DNA of 64,000 nt from Arhodomonas aquaeolei DSM 8974 (GTDB taxonomy: Bacteria; Pseudomonadota; Gammaproteobacteria; Nitrococcales; Nitrococcaceae): NCBI RefSeq assembly GCF_000374645.1, contig NZ_KB894813.1, positions 1 to 64,000 of the forward strand, given 5' to 3'. Within the stretch, counting starts at the first letter, position 1. Each line of letters starts with the position of its first letter. The position numbers and the translations under genes are program-made. Positions 43,239 to 52,098 of this stretch are shown one piece after another. The notes under the pieces were generated by a model. The model was given only the letters and a program-made list of their open reading frames with translations, had not been told where the DNA came from and made no database searches.

Positions 43239-43838
43239 TCAGCGTGATCCTGCTTCCCGCATACCGGCGCTCACCGCCTCGTTCCACGCGGTCCAGAACC
43301 AGGCCCCGCCCTCTTCCAGCGCCTCGTCCCAGAACGATACCGGCGTGGGTGCGATCAGCTCCATACGCCCCTCCACCTCGTCCTCGCAGCTGCACAGCGT
43401 CATACCGAACTTGCGCGCGATCTGGCGCATAGGCCGGTTGTGGCGCAGCGTCGTGAGATAGACACGCCGGATCCGGCGGTTGCGCGCGAAGGTGATCAGG
43501 CGCTGAAACAGCTGCGTGCCGATGCCCCGACCCTGCACCGGTGCCTCGACACTGAACGCCAGCTCGGCCTGCCGGGGCCAGTCCCGGGCGAGGATCTGGC
43601 ACTCGCCGGCGGCGCGCAGATCGCCGCCGACGAAGGCGCCGAAGACGGTGCGCTGCAGCCAGTCGCTGCGGTTGGCGTATTCGATGAGAAAGGCGTCGTT
43701 GACACGGCCGCCGAAGCGCAGATAGCGGTCGGTCTCCGAGAGGCGCTCCAGGTGCGCGGCCAGCGCACCGCGCTCCTGCCAGAGCAGTCGCCGAATGACG
43801 ACGGGCTGGCCGTCGATGGTGCTCGATTCGTCGTTCAC
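43239..43838 (-). CDS. GNAT-family N-acetyltransferase
   Basis: A 199-residue acetyl-CoA-dependent acyltransferase. The acetyl-CoA loop is VQGRGIGTQLFQRL, preceded by the AELAFSVEAP strand and followed by the conserved NRPMRQIARKFGM helix. The N-terminal pattern (RRLLWQERGALAAHLERL) resembles protein-lysine or GCN5-type acetyltransferases. The GTG at 43838 is chosen because similarity starts there; upstream codons have no match. Substrate unknown. Confidence 0.8.
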   Translation of the reverse strand: MNDESSTIDGQPVVIRRLLWQERGALAAHLERLSETDRYLRFGGRVNDAFLIEYANRSDWLQRTVFGAFVGGDLRAAGECQILARDWPRQAELAFSVEAPVQGRGIGTQLFQRLITFARNRRIRRVYLTTLRHNRPMRQIARKFGMTLCSCEDEVEGRMELIAPTPVSFWDEALEEGGAWFWTAWNEAVSAGMREAGSR

Positions 43839-43999
43839 GTTGCATACCCGCTGTGTTGGTGCGGACGATGCGCACGCAAGGGGCCGGCCGCGCTTGTGGC
43901 GTGGCGGCGCTTTTGCTGCATCGCAAAAAACAGTATACCAGAGGTCCGGAGCGGGCGACGCCCGCCACGCCTCGACAACCAGAACGGGAGAACCTACCC

Positions 44000-44677
44000 A
44001 TGCGTTCCGTTTCCATGAGAGCCGGTGCCTTCGCACTGCTGACCGCCACCCTGCTCGCCGGCTGCCAGACCACCGACCCCTACACCGGCGAGCCGCAGAC
44101 CAGCAAGACCACCACCGGCGCCGCGGTGGGCGCCGTCGCCGGCGCCGTGGTGGGACTGGCCACCGGGGATGACGCCACCGAGCGCCGGCAGCACGCGCTC
44201 ATCGGCGCCGGTATCGGTGGCCTCTCCGGCGCGGCGATCGGCAACTACATGGACCGCCAGGAGGCGGAGCTGCGCCAGCGCCTGCGCAATTCCGGCGTGA
44301 GCGTCACCCGCAAAGGGGACCGCATCATCCTCAACATGCCGGGCAACGTCACCTTCGCCACGGACAGTGCCGATCTGCGCTCGCAGTTCTTCGATGTCCT
44401 CGACTCCGTCTCGCTCGTGCTCAAGGAATACGAGAAGACCGTGATCAACGTCGCCGGCCATACCGACAGCACCGGTCCGGCGGACTACAACCAGCGCCTC
44501 TCGGAGCGGCGGGCACAGACCGTGGCGGACTACCTCCGTAACCGTGGCATCAACAGTCAGCGGATCATCGCCCGCGGCTACGGTGAGGACTACCCGATCG
44601 CCAGCAACGACACCGAGCAGGGCCGCCAGCAGAACCGCCGCGTGACCCTGGAGCTGACGCCGCTGCGCGCGCAGTAG
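44000..44677 (+). CDS. OmpA-family outer-membrane lipoprotein (YiaD-like)
   Basis: A 225-residue lipoprotein. The lipobox LLAGC gives lipidated C22; residues ~40-85 form a glycine-zipper segment (GAAVGAVAGAVVGL, then GAGIGGLSGAAIGNYMD); the C-terminal ~115 residues are an OmpA peptidoglycan-binding domain (FATDSADL, GHTDSTG, ARGYGED, NRRVTLEL). It likely links outer membrane to cell wall, like YiaD. A rho-independent terminator follows 8 bp after the stop. Confidence 0.9.
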   Translation: MRSVSMRAGAFALLTATLLAGCQTTDPYTGEPQTSKTTTGAAVGAVAGAVVGLATGDDATERRQHALIGAGIGGLSGAAIGNYMDRQEAELRQRLRNSGVSVTRKGDRIILNMPGNVTFATDSADLRSQFFDVLDSVSLVLKEYEKTVINVAGHTDSTGPADYNQRLSERRAQTVADYLRNRGINSQRIIARGYGEDYPIASNDTEQGRQQNRRVTLELTPLRAQ

Positions 44678-44685
44678 GCGTACCG

Positions 44686-44709
44686 CCGGACGGGAACGTC
44701 CGGTTTTTT
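44686..44709 (+). terminator. Rho-independent terminator after the OmpA-family gene
   Basis: CCGGAC-GGGAAC-GTCCGG followed by TTTTTT, a classical short stem with T tract; one of only two such terminators noticed in the window. Confidence 0.85.
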
Positions 44710-44952
44710 GCGCGATCCCGGGCAAAACGCCGTGTGATGCGGTATGTTGTCGGGCCAGGGAGACACCGGCCTGCCTGCCCGGCCCATGACACGGGCGCAC
44801 GGCGACGGTGCGCGGCCGCGCACGACCCTTACGCCCGCGGATGCGGACGACACGGCGCGTACCCGCGCCCGGGCCGGGATCGCCCACCGGCGCACAGGCA
44901 GGGCACCGGCACGGCCGGTGCAGCGGCACACGGCTAGCAGGAGGTGGCCAGC

Positions 44953-45399
44953 ATGTATCCGTTCCTCGATTACAAGGTGCATCACGTCATGGTGCGGGAT
45001 GTGATCACCATTGCCCCGGACCAGCCGCTGTCCGCACTGGATGCCCTGTTCGCGCAGTACGACTTCAACAGCATTCCCGTGGTCGACGACGGTGGCACGC
45101 TCTGCGGCGTGATCACCAAGCTCGACCTGCTCGCCGCCTTCCGTTTCGACACCGCGCACATGATGCCGCCCTACGAGGAGATCATGTGCCGTCCGGTGGC
45201 GGACGGCATGACCCGGGACCCGCTGTGGGTCCCACCGGAGCTGCCCCTGACACGGGTGCTCCAGCGCATGGTGGAAATGCGCAACAAGGCCTTCCCGGTC
45301 CTCGACGAGGAGCGGCTGGCCGGCATCATCGCGCGCGAGGACATCCTCGCCGCGCTCCACCGCGCCGCGCGCGGCGAGACGCCGGCCGGCACGAACTGA
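44953..45399 (+). CDS. CBS-domain pair protein
   Basis: A 148-residue soluble protein consisting of two CBS motifs (VMVRDVITIAPDQPLSALD with NSIPVVDDGGTLCGVITKLD, and MTRDPLWVPPELPLTRVLQ with AFPVLDEERLAGIIARED). Such stand-alone pairs bind adenine nucleotides and often regulate partner proteins. AGGAGG lies 9 nt before the ATG at 44953. It sits 65 bp upstream of the large PilZ-DUF1631-GGDEF-EAL gene on the same strand and may work with it. Confidence 0.85.
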   Translation: MYPFLDYKVHHVMVRDVITIAPDQPLSALDALFAQYDFNSIPVVDDGGTLCGVITKLDLLAAFRFDTAHMMPPYEEIMCRPVADGMTRDPLWVPPELPLTRVLQRMVEMRNKAFPVLDEERLAGIIAREDILAALHRAARGETPAGTN

Positions 45400-45464
45400 T
45401 CCACGCCGGGCGCGTCGAGGGGGACGCGCGGGGCATCCACTCACGCGGCAGACAAGGCAGAACC

Positions 45465-48400
45465 ATGAGCCGTGAGCGTCGGGCATACCAGAGGCACCCG
45501 GTCCAGTGGCCGGCGGAGATTGTCGACCAGGGGCACAACCGGGTTGCCGTGACCCTGCAGGACGTCTGCGTCGGCGGTGTATTCGCCGCCGTCGACGATT
45601 CGGGCGCAGCCGCGTCGCTGACGATCGACGATCACCGCCACGTGTGTTTTTACGATCCCGTCGCCGGCGAGACCCGCGAAATCGCCGCACGCATCGCCCG
45701 CAGCACCCCGGCGGGGGTCGGCCTGGCGTTCGAGAGCCCCCAGCCGGAGCTGGTCGGCACCCTTCAGTCCGTCGCGGGTCCCGGCGCACCGCCGCGGCCG
45801 GAATCACCAGCACCGCGCAGCGGCGCGAACGCCCGGGTCCGCTGGGTCCACGAGGTCTGCCGGCGTCACGCCGAGTGGCTATGCAACGAAACCATCCCGA
45901 CCTTCGCCTCCGACGTGGTGGACGAGCTGTTCAACCGCTCGCGCACCGTGGCCACGACCCAGGAGCAGACGAGCGTCTTCAAGACCTTCCAGATCGTTCG
46001 CCGCCAGCGCGAGACACTGCCCACGACCTTCCTGCGTCACGTCCTCGATGGTGTCGACCACCTCGGCGAGGGCAGCGGCGAGATCGACGAGGAGCCCGAG
46101 CACGACCCGACGCCGGGTGAGCTGTCACTGGTCGACGAACAGGAATTCGACGACTGGCTGCGACGCTCCGAGCTCGTCGGCGATGCCGAGCGGCGCAACC
46201 GGAATGCGCTGCGCGCGCTCAATCGCCGCCTGAACTACGCCCTGGATGCCTCCCTGGACGATTCGACCAACCCGGTCTCGCCGGAGGGTCTGACCCGCGC
46301 CCTGAGCGAGACCCTGGGCCTCGACCGCGTACCGTCGATCGCCGTCCATACCATCTACGAGGTGTTCGGCCAGAAGGTCTTCAGCGCCCTGCCGCGCTTC
46401 TACGAGCGCATCAACGCCGAGTTCCGCGAGGCCGGGCTGCTGCCCGACGCCGAGAAAGAACGCCCGGAGATCCGCATGCTCGGCGGCGGACGGGCCCTGT
46501 CCGACGACAACGCCCGCTCCGGTGGCAGACGCGGCCGGGCCCGCATTACCGGCCATGGCGTGGCCACCGGCCGTGCGGCGGACGGCACGGAGGCCCACCC
46601 GACATCCACGGGGGGCGGCGGTGAGCGGGTCACCACGGCCACACTCACCAGCGTCGCCCGGGAGCTCGAGACCCTGGCCAATGACACCGGCGGGACTGGC
46701 ACCCCTGATGGCGCCGGGGACAGCGGCCCCGCGGCCGTCCCGGCCGGCGGCAACGCCGGCAACGCGGGACCGACCCCTGCCCCGACACGCCCGGCCTCGG
46801 TGGACCAGCGCCAGAACCTCGCCGCCGTGGATCGCTGGTTCCGCCAGATCCGTGCCGATCGCGCCACGCCGGATTACGTCCGTGACTGGGCCGACGAGCT
46901 CGCCGCCGCCGCCCGTCAGGAACAGATCGACAGTGGCGCCTTCCTCGCCGGGGGCACCAGCCCGGTCAACCGACTCATCGACGCGATGGAACGCGCCGGG
47001 GTGGCCATGCGCGCCCTCCCGGAACGCAACGCCCGTGGTCTGCGCCAGACCGTGGACGCGCTCGTTCGCCCGGCACTGGAGCGGGGCGAGGCCACCGCGG
47101 TGGACGACGCCGCACGACGGGTGGCCGAGGCGGCGGCGGAACCGCTGCGCGAGCGCGCCCAGCAGATCGAGCGGATCGACAGCCAGCTGGCTGGCCGGGA
47201 CCGGCTGGAGCAGGCCCGTGAGGCCGTCGACGCTGTCCTCGCGGAGCGTATCGACGGGCATCGCGTACCGCGTCTGCTCTCACGGCTGATGACGGACGGC
47301 TGGCGGAACCTGCTGGTGCTCGTGCGGCTGCGCTTCGGTGGCGAGCACGACACCTGGCGGCGATGTGTCGCAGTGATCGACCGGCTGCTCGCGGGGCTGG
47401 GACACGACGACGACGCCCCGCGCCCGATCCGCGATGCCGAGCGGGTCGTCGAGTATGCTCGCTTCCAGCTCCGCCAGTTCTCCCGCCTCACGCCGGAGCT
47501 GGCGAACACGCTGGACGCCATCGAGTCAGCGGTGCTCGCCGTGTGCCGCGGCGAGCCTCCGGAGCCGGCGATCGACTATGCCGACGCACCGCCGCGCCCT
47601 CACGGCCCCCCGGAACGCCCGGGCCTGTGGCAGGCCCGGGCACGCCTGCTCGGCATCGGCGACTGGCTGGTCCCCGCGCTCGAGGGTGAGCCGCTCCAGC
47701 TGCGCTGGATGGACACGCACCGCCGGCGATTCGTTTTCCTCGCGCGCGATGGACACACCACCCGGGAGCTGGGGCTGGACGAGGTCGCCAACGCCCTGCG
47801 CGACGGCTGCCGCGTGGTCGACGACCTCGACGAGGCGCCCTTCACCGAACGCCAGTGGCGCGAGACCCTGGTACAGGCCCACGACACCCTGATCCGCCGG
47901 GCGACACGCGACCCACTCACCGACGCGTATAACCGCAAGACCTTCTCGCGGACCCTCGAGCAGCTCGCGCACTACGGCGCCGGCCGCCGCTACGCGGTGG
48001 TACAGATCGCGCTGCGCGACCTCAATGCCATCAACGAGCGCGCCGGGCGCATGACCGGCGACCGGCTGCTGCGACGCGCGGCGCACCTGATCCGCCGTGC
48101 CGCCGGCGCCCACGGCATCGTTGCCCGGGTCAGCGGCGACGAGTTCGCCGCGGTGATCGACGTCGCCGACACCGAGGCCGCGGAGCTGCTCACCGAGCGC
48201 CTGCGCCGCAGCGTCAGTGCGCTGCCCGGACGCATCCGCGGCGAGCTGGCCGACACCCCCTGGCGCGTCGCCGCCGTGGTCACCGTCTTCGACACTGACA
48301 ACAGCATCCCGGACCGGCTCCTCGAGCGCCTCGGCGAGGCGTGCGCCCGCGCCCGGGACAACGAGGCCAGCGCACTCGTGCCCGCACCGAGCCACGAGTC

Positions 48401-49160
48401 CCCGGTGGACCAGGACTATCTCTGCCGGCTCATCGACGACGCCATCCAGGCCGACTCGCTCTCCCTGCGCGCCCAGCGCATCCAGCCACGGGACGGCGAG
48501 CGTCAGCGCGAGCAGCGCTACGAGCTGTTCCCCGCCCTCTACGACCGTGGCGGCGAACAGCGGCTGCTGCCCGGGGAGTTCCTCGGTGTCGCCCGCCAGC
48601 GCGGGCGCATGCCCCAGCTCGACAGCACAATGATCCGTCACGGCATGGCCCTTGCCCGGCGCCTGGCGGCGCGGGATGGACGCGATACGGTGGTCCACGT
48701 GAACATCGCCGCGGCAAGCGTGGATGACGACACCGTCCTCGATACCCTCTCCCGCCTCTCCGCCGGGCGGGAACGCGACGGCAACGCCCGGGTCTGCCTC
48801 GAGATCAGCGAGGCCACCGCGGCCGGCCAGCTCGAACGCGTGGTGCGTTTCCTCGACCGTGCCCACGGCCTTGGCGTGGAGCTGTGCATCGACGCCTTCG
48901 GCACCACCCTCGCCGGCTACGATTTCATGCGGCTGCTCCCGGTGGACCTGTTAAAGCTCGACCCCCAGGTGATCGAGCGCATCGATCTCGACCGCGCCGA
49001 TCAGGCGATGACCCAGACCGTCACCGAGATGGCCCACCTCCTCGGGCGCCGGATCATCGCCGCGGGCGTCGAGCGCATCGACCTCTTCGACCGGCTCCGC
49101 GAGATCGACGCGGACTATCTCCAGGGCTACGCCATCGAGCGGCCACAGCCGCTGCGCTGA
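45465..49160 (+). CDS. PilZ-DUF1631-GGDEF-EAL multidomain protein
   Basis: A 1231-residue cytoplasmic protein. Order: PilZ c-di-GMP-binding domain (~1-105, RAYQRHPVQWPAEI and LQDVCVGG), DUF1631 region (~115-800) with a Gly/Thr-rich linker around 365-450, GGDEF domain (~815-960) with SGDEF in place of GGDEF, and EAL domain (~1000-1231). In the EAL part the signature glutamate region reads YELFPAL and DDFGTG becomes DAFGTT, so phosphodiesterase activity is doubtful; the LEISE and LLKLDP segments remain. It looks like a c-di-GMP receptor or scaffold more than an enzyme. The start follows homology to PilZ (MSRERRAYQRH); ribosome-binding site is weak. Confidence 0.82.
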   Translation: MSRERRAYQRHPVQWPAEIVDQGHNRVAVTLQDVCVGGVFAAVDDSGAAASLTIDDHRHVCFYDPVAGETREIAARIARSTPAGVGLAFESPQPELVGTLQSVAGPGAPPRPESPAPRSGANARVRWVHEVCRRHAEWLCNETIPTFASDVVDELFNRSRTVATTQEQTSVFKTFQIVRRQRETLPTTFLRHVLDGVDHLGEGSGEIDEEPEHDPTPGELSLVDEQEFDDWLRRSELVGDAERRNRNALRALNRRLNYALDASLDDSTNPVSPEGLTRALSETLGLDRVPSIAVHTIYEVFGQKVFSALPRFYERINAEFREAGLLPDAEKERPEIRMLGGGRALSDDNARSGGRRGRARITGHGVATGRAADGTEAHPTSTGGGGERVTTATLTSVARELETLANDTGGTGTPDGAGDSGPAAVPAGGNAGNAGPTPAPTRPASVDQRQNLAAVDRWFRQIRADRATPDYVRDWADELAAAARQEQIDSGAFLAGGTSPVNRLIDAMERAGVAMRALPERNARGLRQTVDALVRPALERGEATAVDDAARRVAEAAAEPLRERAQQIERIDSQLAGRDRLEQAREAVDAVLAERIDGHRVPRLLSRLMTDGWRNLLVLVRLRFGGEHDTWRRCVAVIDRLLAGLGHDDDAPRPIRDAERVVEYARFQLRQFSRLTPELANTLDAIESAVLAVCRGEPPEPAIDYADAPPRPHGPPERPGLWQARARLLGIGDWLVPALEGEPLQLRWMDTHRRRFVFLARDGHTTRELGLDEVANALRDGCRVVDDLDEAPFTERQWRETLVQAHDTLIRRATRDPLTDAYNRKTFSRTLEQLAHYGAGRRYAVVQIALRDLNAINERAGRMTGDRLLRRAAHLIRRAAGAHGIVARVSGDEFAAVIDVADTEAAELLTERLRRSVSALPGRIRGELADTPWRVAAVVTVFDTDNSIPDRLLERLGEACARARDNEASALVPAPSHESPVDQDYLCRLIDDAIQADSLSLRAQRIQPRDGERQREQRYELFPALYDRGGEQRLLPGEFLGVARQRGRMPQLDSTMIRHGMALARRLAARDGRDTVVHVNIAAASVDDDTVLDTLSRLSAGRERDGNARVCLEISEATAAGQLERVVRFLDRAHGLGVELCIDAFGTTLAGYDFMRLLPVDLLKLDPQVIERIDLDRADQAMTQTVTEMAHLLGRRIIAAGVERIDLFDRLREIDADYLQGYAIERPQPLR

Positions 49161-49434
49161 CACGGCGGCTCACCGACGCCGCCCTGACACGCCCTTGACG
49201 ACGGCCGGAACGGCACACGGACGTGCGCCCGGACACGCCGCCGGATGACGCCCCGGACCGCGCGGCAATGCTGGCGCGGGACGTGAATTGACTTATTCAA
49301 TCCCCCGTCGCGGCCATCTATGCTGCAATAACAAACCCCTCACCGGAGGCGGCATTGCCCCCGGCGGGGTGCGCGCGGGCGCTACCGGGAAGAGACAGCA
49401 CAACCGGCCAGCACAAGGCAGGGAGGAGAGCATC

Positions 49435-51333
49435 ATGAGACGCTATCAGGACGTCTATCGTCAGTCCGTCGACGACCCGGAAGGCTTCTGGCGAGAGCGC
49501 GCCCGCGAGATCGACTGGTATGAATTCCCGCAGACCATCCTCGGCCGCGACGAGCGCGGCCACTACCGCTGGTTCCCGGACGGCCGCCTGAATACCTGCC
49601 ACCTCGCCGTGGATCGCCACGTCCAGCGCGGTGCCGGCGAGCAGACCGCGATCATCCACGACTCGCCGGCCACCGGCACCCAGCGGCACATCAGCTTCAC
49701 CGAGCTCCAGGATCAGGTCGCCCGCTTCGCCGGCGCCCTGCGGGGGCTCGGCGTGGAGCACGGCGACCGGGTCGTGATCTACATGCCGATGATCCCGGAG
49801 ACCCTCATCGCCATGCTCGCCTGCGCGCGGCTCGGCGCGATCCACTCGGTCGTCTTCGGCGGCTTCTCCCCCCACGAGCTGGCGGTGCGCATCGACGACG
49901 CCCGGCCCAAGGTGGTGGTATCAGCGGGCTGCGGCATCGAGTTCGACCGGGTCATCCCCTACAAGCCCCTGGTCGACCGGGCACTGGAGATCGCCGCCCA
50001 CCCGCCGGCACACACCGTGATCGTGCCGCGGGAGCAGGCGGAGGCGGCGCTGGAGCCCGGGCGCGACCACGACTGGTTCGAGCTCATGGAAAGCGCCTCC
50101 CCCGTCGATCCGGTATCCGTGGCCGCCACCGACCCGCTCTACATCCTCTACACCTCCGGCACCACCGGTAAACCCAAGGGGGTGGTGAGGGACAACGGCG
50201 GCCATGCCGTGGCCATGAACTACAGCATGGACGTCGTCTACGACACCCATCCCGGCGAGGTCTACTGGGCGGCCTCCGACGTGGGCTGGGTCGTGGGCCA
50301 CTCCTATATCGTCTACGCCCCGCTGATCCGCGGCTGCACGACCATCGTCTACGAGGGCAAGCCGGTGCGCACCCCCGACGCCGGGGCGTTCTGGCGGGTG
50401 ATCGCCGAGCACGGCGTAAAGACCTTCTTCACGGCCCCCACCGCCTTCCGCGCGATCAAGAAGGAGGACCCGGAGGCCAGGCACAAGCAGCGCTACGACC
50501 TCTCCGGACTCGCCAACGTGTTCGTGGCCGGCGAGCGCCTGGACCCACCCACCTACGAATGGCTCGACGAGCACCTGGATTGCCCGATCATCGACCACTG
50601 GTGGCAGACCGAGACCGGCTGGGCCATCGCGGCCAACCCCATCGGCGTCGAGCGGCTGCCAATCAAGCCGGGCTCCGCCACCGTGCCCGCCCCCGGCTAC
50701 CGCGTGCGCGTCCTCGACGACGACGGCGAACCCGCCGCCGCCGGGCAGATCGGCAACATCGTCGTGCAGCTGCCGCTGCCCCCGGGGACGCTGCCGACGT
50801 TGTGGAATGACGACGAGCGCTTCGAGCGCAGCTACCTGAGCACCTTCCACGGCCATTACCTCTCCGGTGACGGTGGCTATCTCGACGAGGACGGCTACCT
50901 GTTCGTGATGGGCCGCACCGACGACGTCATCAACGTCTCCGGTCACCGCCTCTCCACCGGCGCCATGGAGGAGGTCATCGGCGGCTACGAGGCGGTCGCT
51001 GAGTGTGCCGTGGTGGGCCTGCCCGACGAGCTCAAGGGACAGGTGCCGGTGGGCTTCGTGGTGCTCAAGGACGGCGTCGACATGACCCCGGAGGCGGTCG
51101 AGGCCGCCCTGGTCGCCCGGGTGCGCGAGGAGATCGGCGCCGTGGCCGCCCTGCGCCGGGTGATGGTCGTCCCGCGACTGCCCAAGACCCGTTCAGGCAA
51201 GATCCTGCGCAAGACCATCCGCAGCCTTGCCCAGGAGGACGACGTCCCCGTGCCCTCCACCATCGACGACCCGGCGATCATGGACGAGATCCGCGACACC
51301 CTCGAGGACGCCGGGGTCGGACGCTTCTCCTGA
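49435..51333 (+). CDS. prpE: Propionyl-CoA synthetase
   Basis: A 632-residue AMP-forming acyl-CoA synthetase of the PrpE type, activating propionate. The N-terminus (RQSVDDPEGFWRERAREIDWYE) and motifs YTSGTTGKPKG, WWQTETGW, GRTDDVINVSGHRLS and PKTRSGKILRKTI are typical. The last contains the regulated catalytic lysine acetylated in relatives. It lacks neighbouring prpBCD methylcitrate genes, so propionyl-CoA must be handled elsewhere. GGGAGGAG lies before the ATG at 49435; the preceding 274-bp gap holds no gene. Confidence 0.88.
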   Translation: MRRYQDVYRQSVDDPEGFWRERAREIDWYEFPQTILGRDERGHYRWFPDGRLNTCHLAVDRHVQRGAGEQTAIIHDSPATGTQRHISFTELQDQVARFAGALRGLGVEHGDRVVIYMPMIPETLIAMLACARLGAIHSVVFGGFSPHELAVRIDDARPKVVVSAGCGIEFDRVIPYKPLVDRALEIAAHPPAHTVIVPREQAEAALEPGRDHDWFELMESASPVDPVSVAATDPLYILYTSGTTGKPKGVVRDNGGHAVAMNYSMDVVYDTHPGEVYWAASDVGWVVGHSYIVYAPLIRGCTTIVYEGKPVRTPDAGAFWRVIAEHGVKTFFTAPTAFRAIKKEDPEARHKQRYDLSGLANVFVAGERLDPPTYEWLDEHLDCPIIDHWWQTETGWAIAANPIGVERLPIKPGSATVPAPGYRVRVLDDDGEPAAAGQIGNIVVQLPLPPGTLPTLWNDDERFERSYLSTFHGHYLSGDGGYLDEDGYLFVMGRTDDVINVSGHRLSTGAMEEVIGGYEAVAECAVVGLPDELKGQVPVGFVVLKDGVDMTPEAVEAALVARVREEIGAVAALRRVMVVPRLPKTRSGKILRKTIRSLAQEDDVPVPSTIDDPAIMDEIRDTLEDAGVGRFS

Positions 51334-51412
51334 GTGCCGCGACGGCGCCGTGCGGGGTTGTCTCCCCGGCGCGGCGCCTCCATCCATCTCCGGTAGAGAA
51401 CCGGAGGTGAGC

Positions 51413-52075
51413 ATGGCAGCACAACAGCCTGTCCGGGTCGACCGGGAGCGTTCCGCCCTGATCGTGGTCGACATGCAGCCGGACTTCATGGAGGGCGGCG
51501 CCCTCGCCACCAAGGGTGGCTCGGAGATCCTGGACGGTGTCGCCACAATCATGCGCGACAGCGACTTCGGCCAGATCGCCGCCACCCAGGACTGGCATCC
51601 CGCGGGGCATATCTCCTTCGCCAGCAGCCACGAGGGCCGTCAGCCCTTCGACATCATCGAGCTCTACGGCCACGAGCAGGTCCTCTGGCCGGACCACTGC
51701 GTACAGGGCACCGCGGGCGCGGCGCTCCACGACGGCCTGCCCTGGGAGCGCGCGTCGGTGATCGTCCGCAAGGGCGAGGACCCGGCGGTGGACAGCTACA
51801 GCGGCTTCCGCAACAACGTCGACGCCCAGGGCGAGCGCCCGCCCACGGGGCTGGCCGGTTACCTGCGCGAGCGCGGGGTCACGGACGTGTTCGTCTGCGG
51901 GCTGGCCCGGGACTTCTGCGTGAAATGGACCGCGGAGGATGCCGTGGCCATGGGCTTCAACACCTACCTGCTGTGGGATCTCACCCGGCCGGTGGACCCG
52001 GCCAACGACGACGGCGTACGCCAGGCCCTGGCCGACGCCGGCGTGAACGTGACCGACAGCAGCGCCCTCAACTGA
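51413..52075 (+). CDS. pncA: Nicotinamidase/isochorismatase-family amidohydrolase
   Basis: A 220-residue cysteine hydrolase converting nicotinamide to nicotinate in NAD salvage. The triad is D20 (VVDMQPDF), K120 (IVRKGEDP) and C169 (RDFCVKWTA), and the metal site D60-x-H62-x3-H66 in QDWHPAGH is intact, favouring nicotinamidase over other isochorismatase-like proteins. GGAGGTGAG precedes the ATG. It is transcribed with prpE, 79 bp downstream, and converges with prfC. Confidence 0.87.
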   Translation: MAAQQPVRVDRERSALIVVDMQPDFMEGGALATKGGSEILDGVATIMRDSDFGQIAATQDWHPAGHISFASSHEGRQPFDIIELYGHEQVLWPDHCVQGTAGAALHDGLPWERASVIVRKGEDPAVDSYSGFRNNVDAQGERPPTGLAGYLRERGVTDVFVCGLARDFCVKWTAEDAVAMGFNTYLLWDLTRPVDPANDDGVRQALADAGVNVTDSSALN

Positions 52076-52076
52076 C

Positions 52077-52096
52077 GCCCCCGGCACCGCGGGGGC
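52077..52096. terminator. GC hairpin between convergent pncA and prfC
   Basis: GCCCCCG-GCACCG-CGGGGGC, a 7-bp stem filling the 23-bp gap between the two stop codons; no T tract. Confidence 0.5.
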
Positions 52097-52098
52097 AC

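Noticed and set aside
49275-49325. TTGACT...TATGCT as a prpE promoter
   Set aside because: The spacer is about 25 bp, too long for sigma-70.
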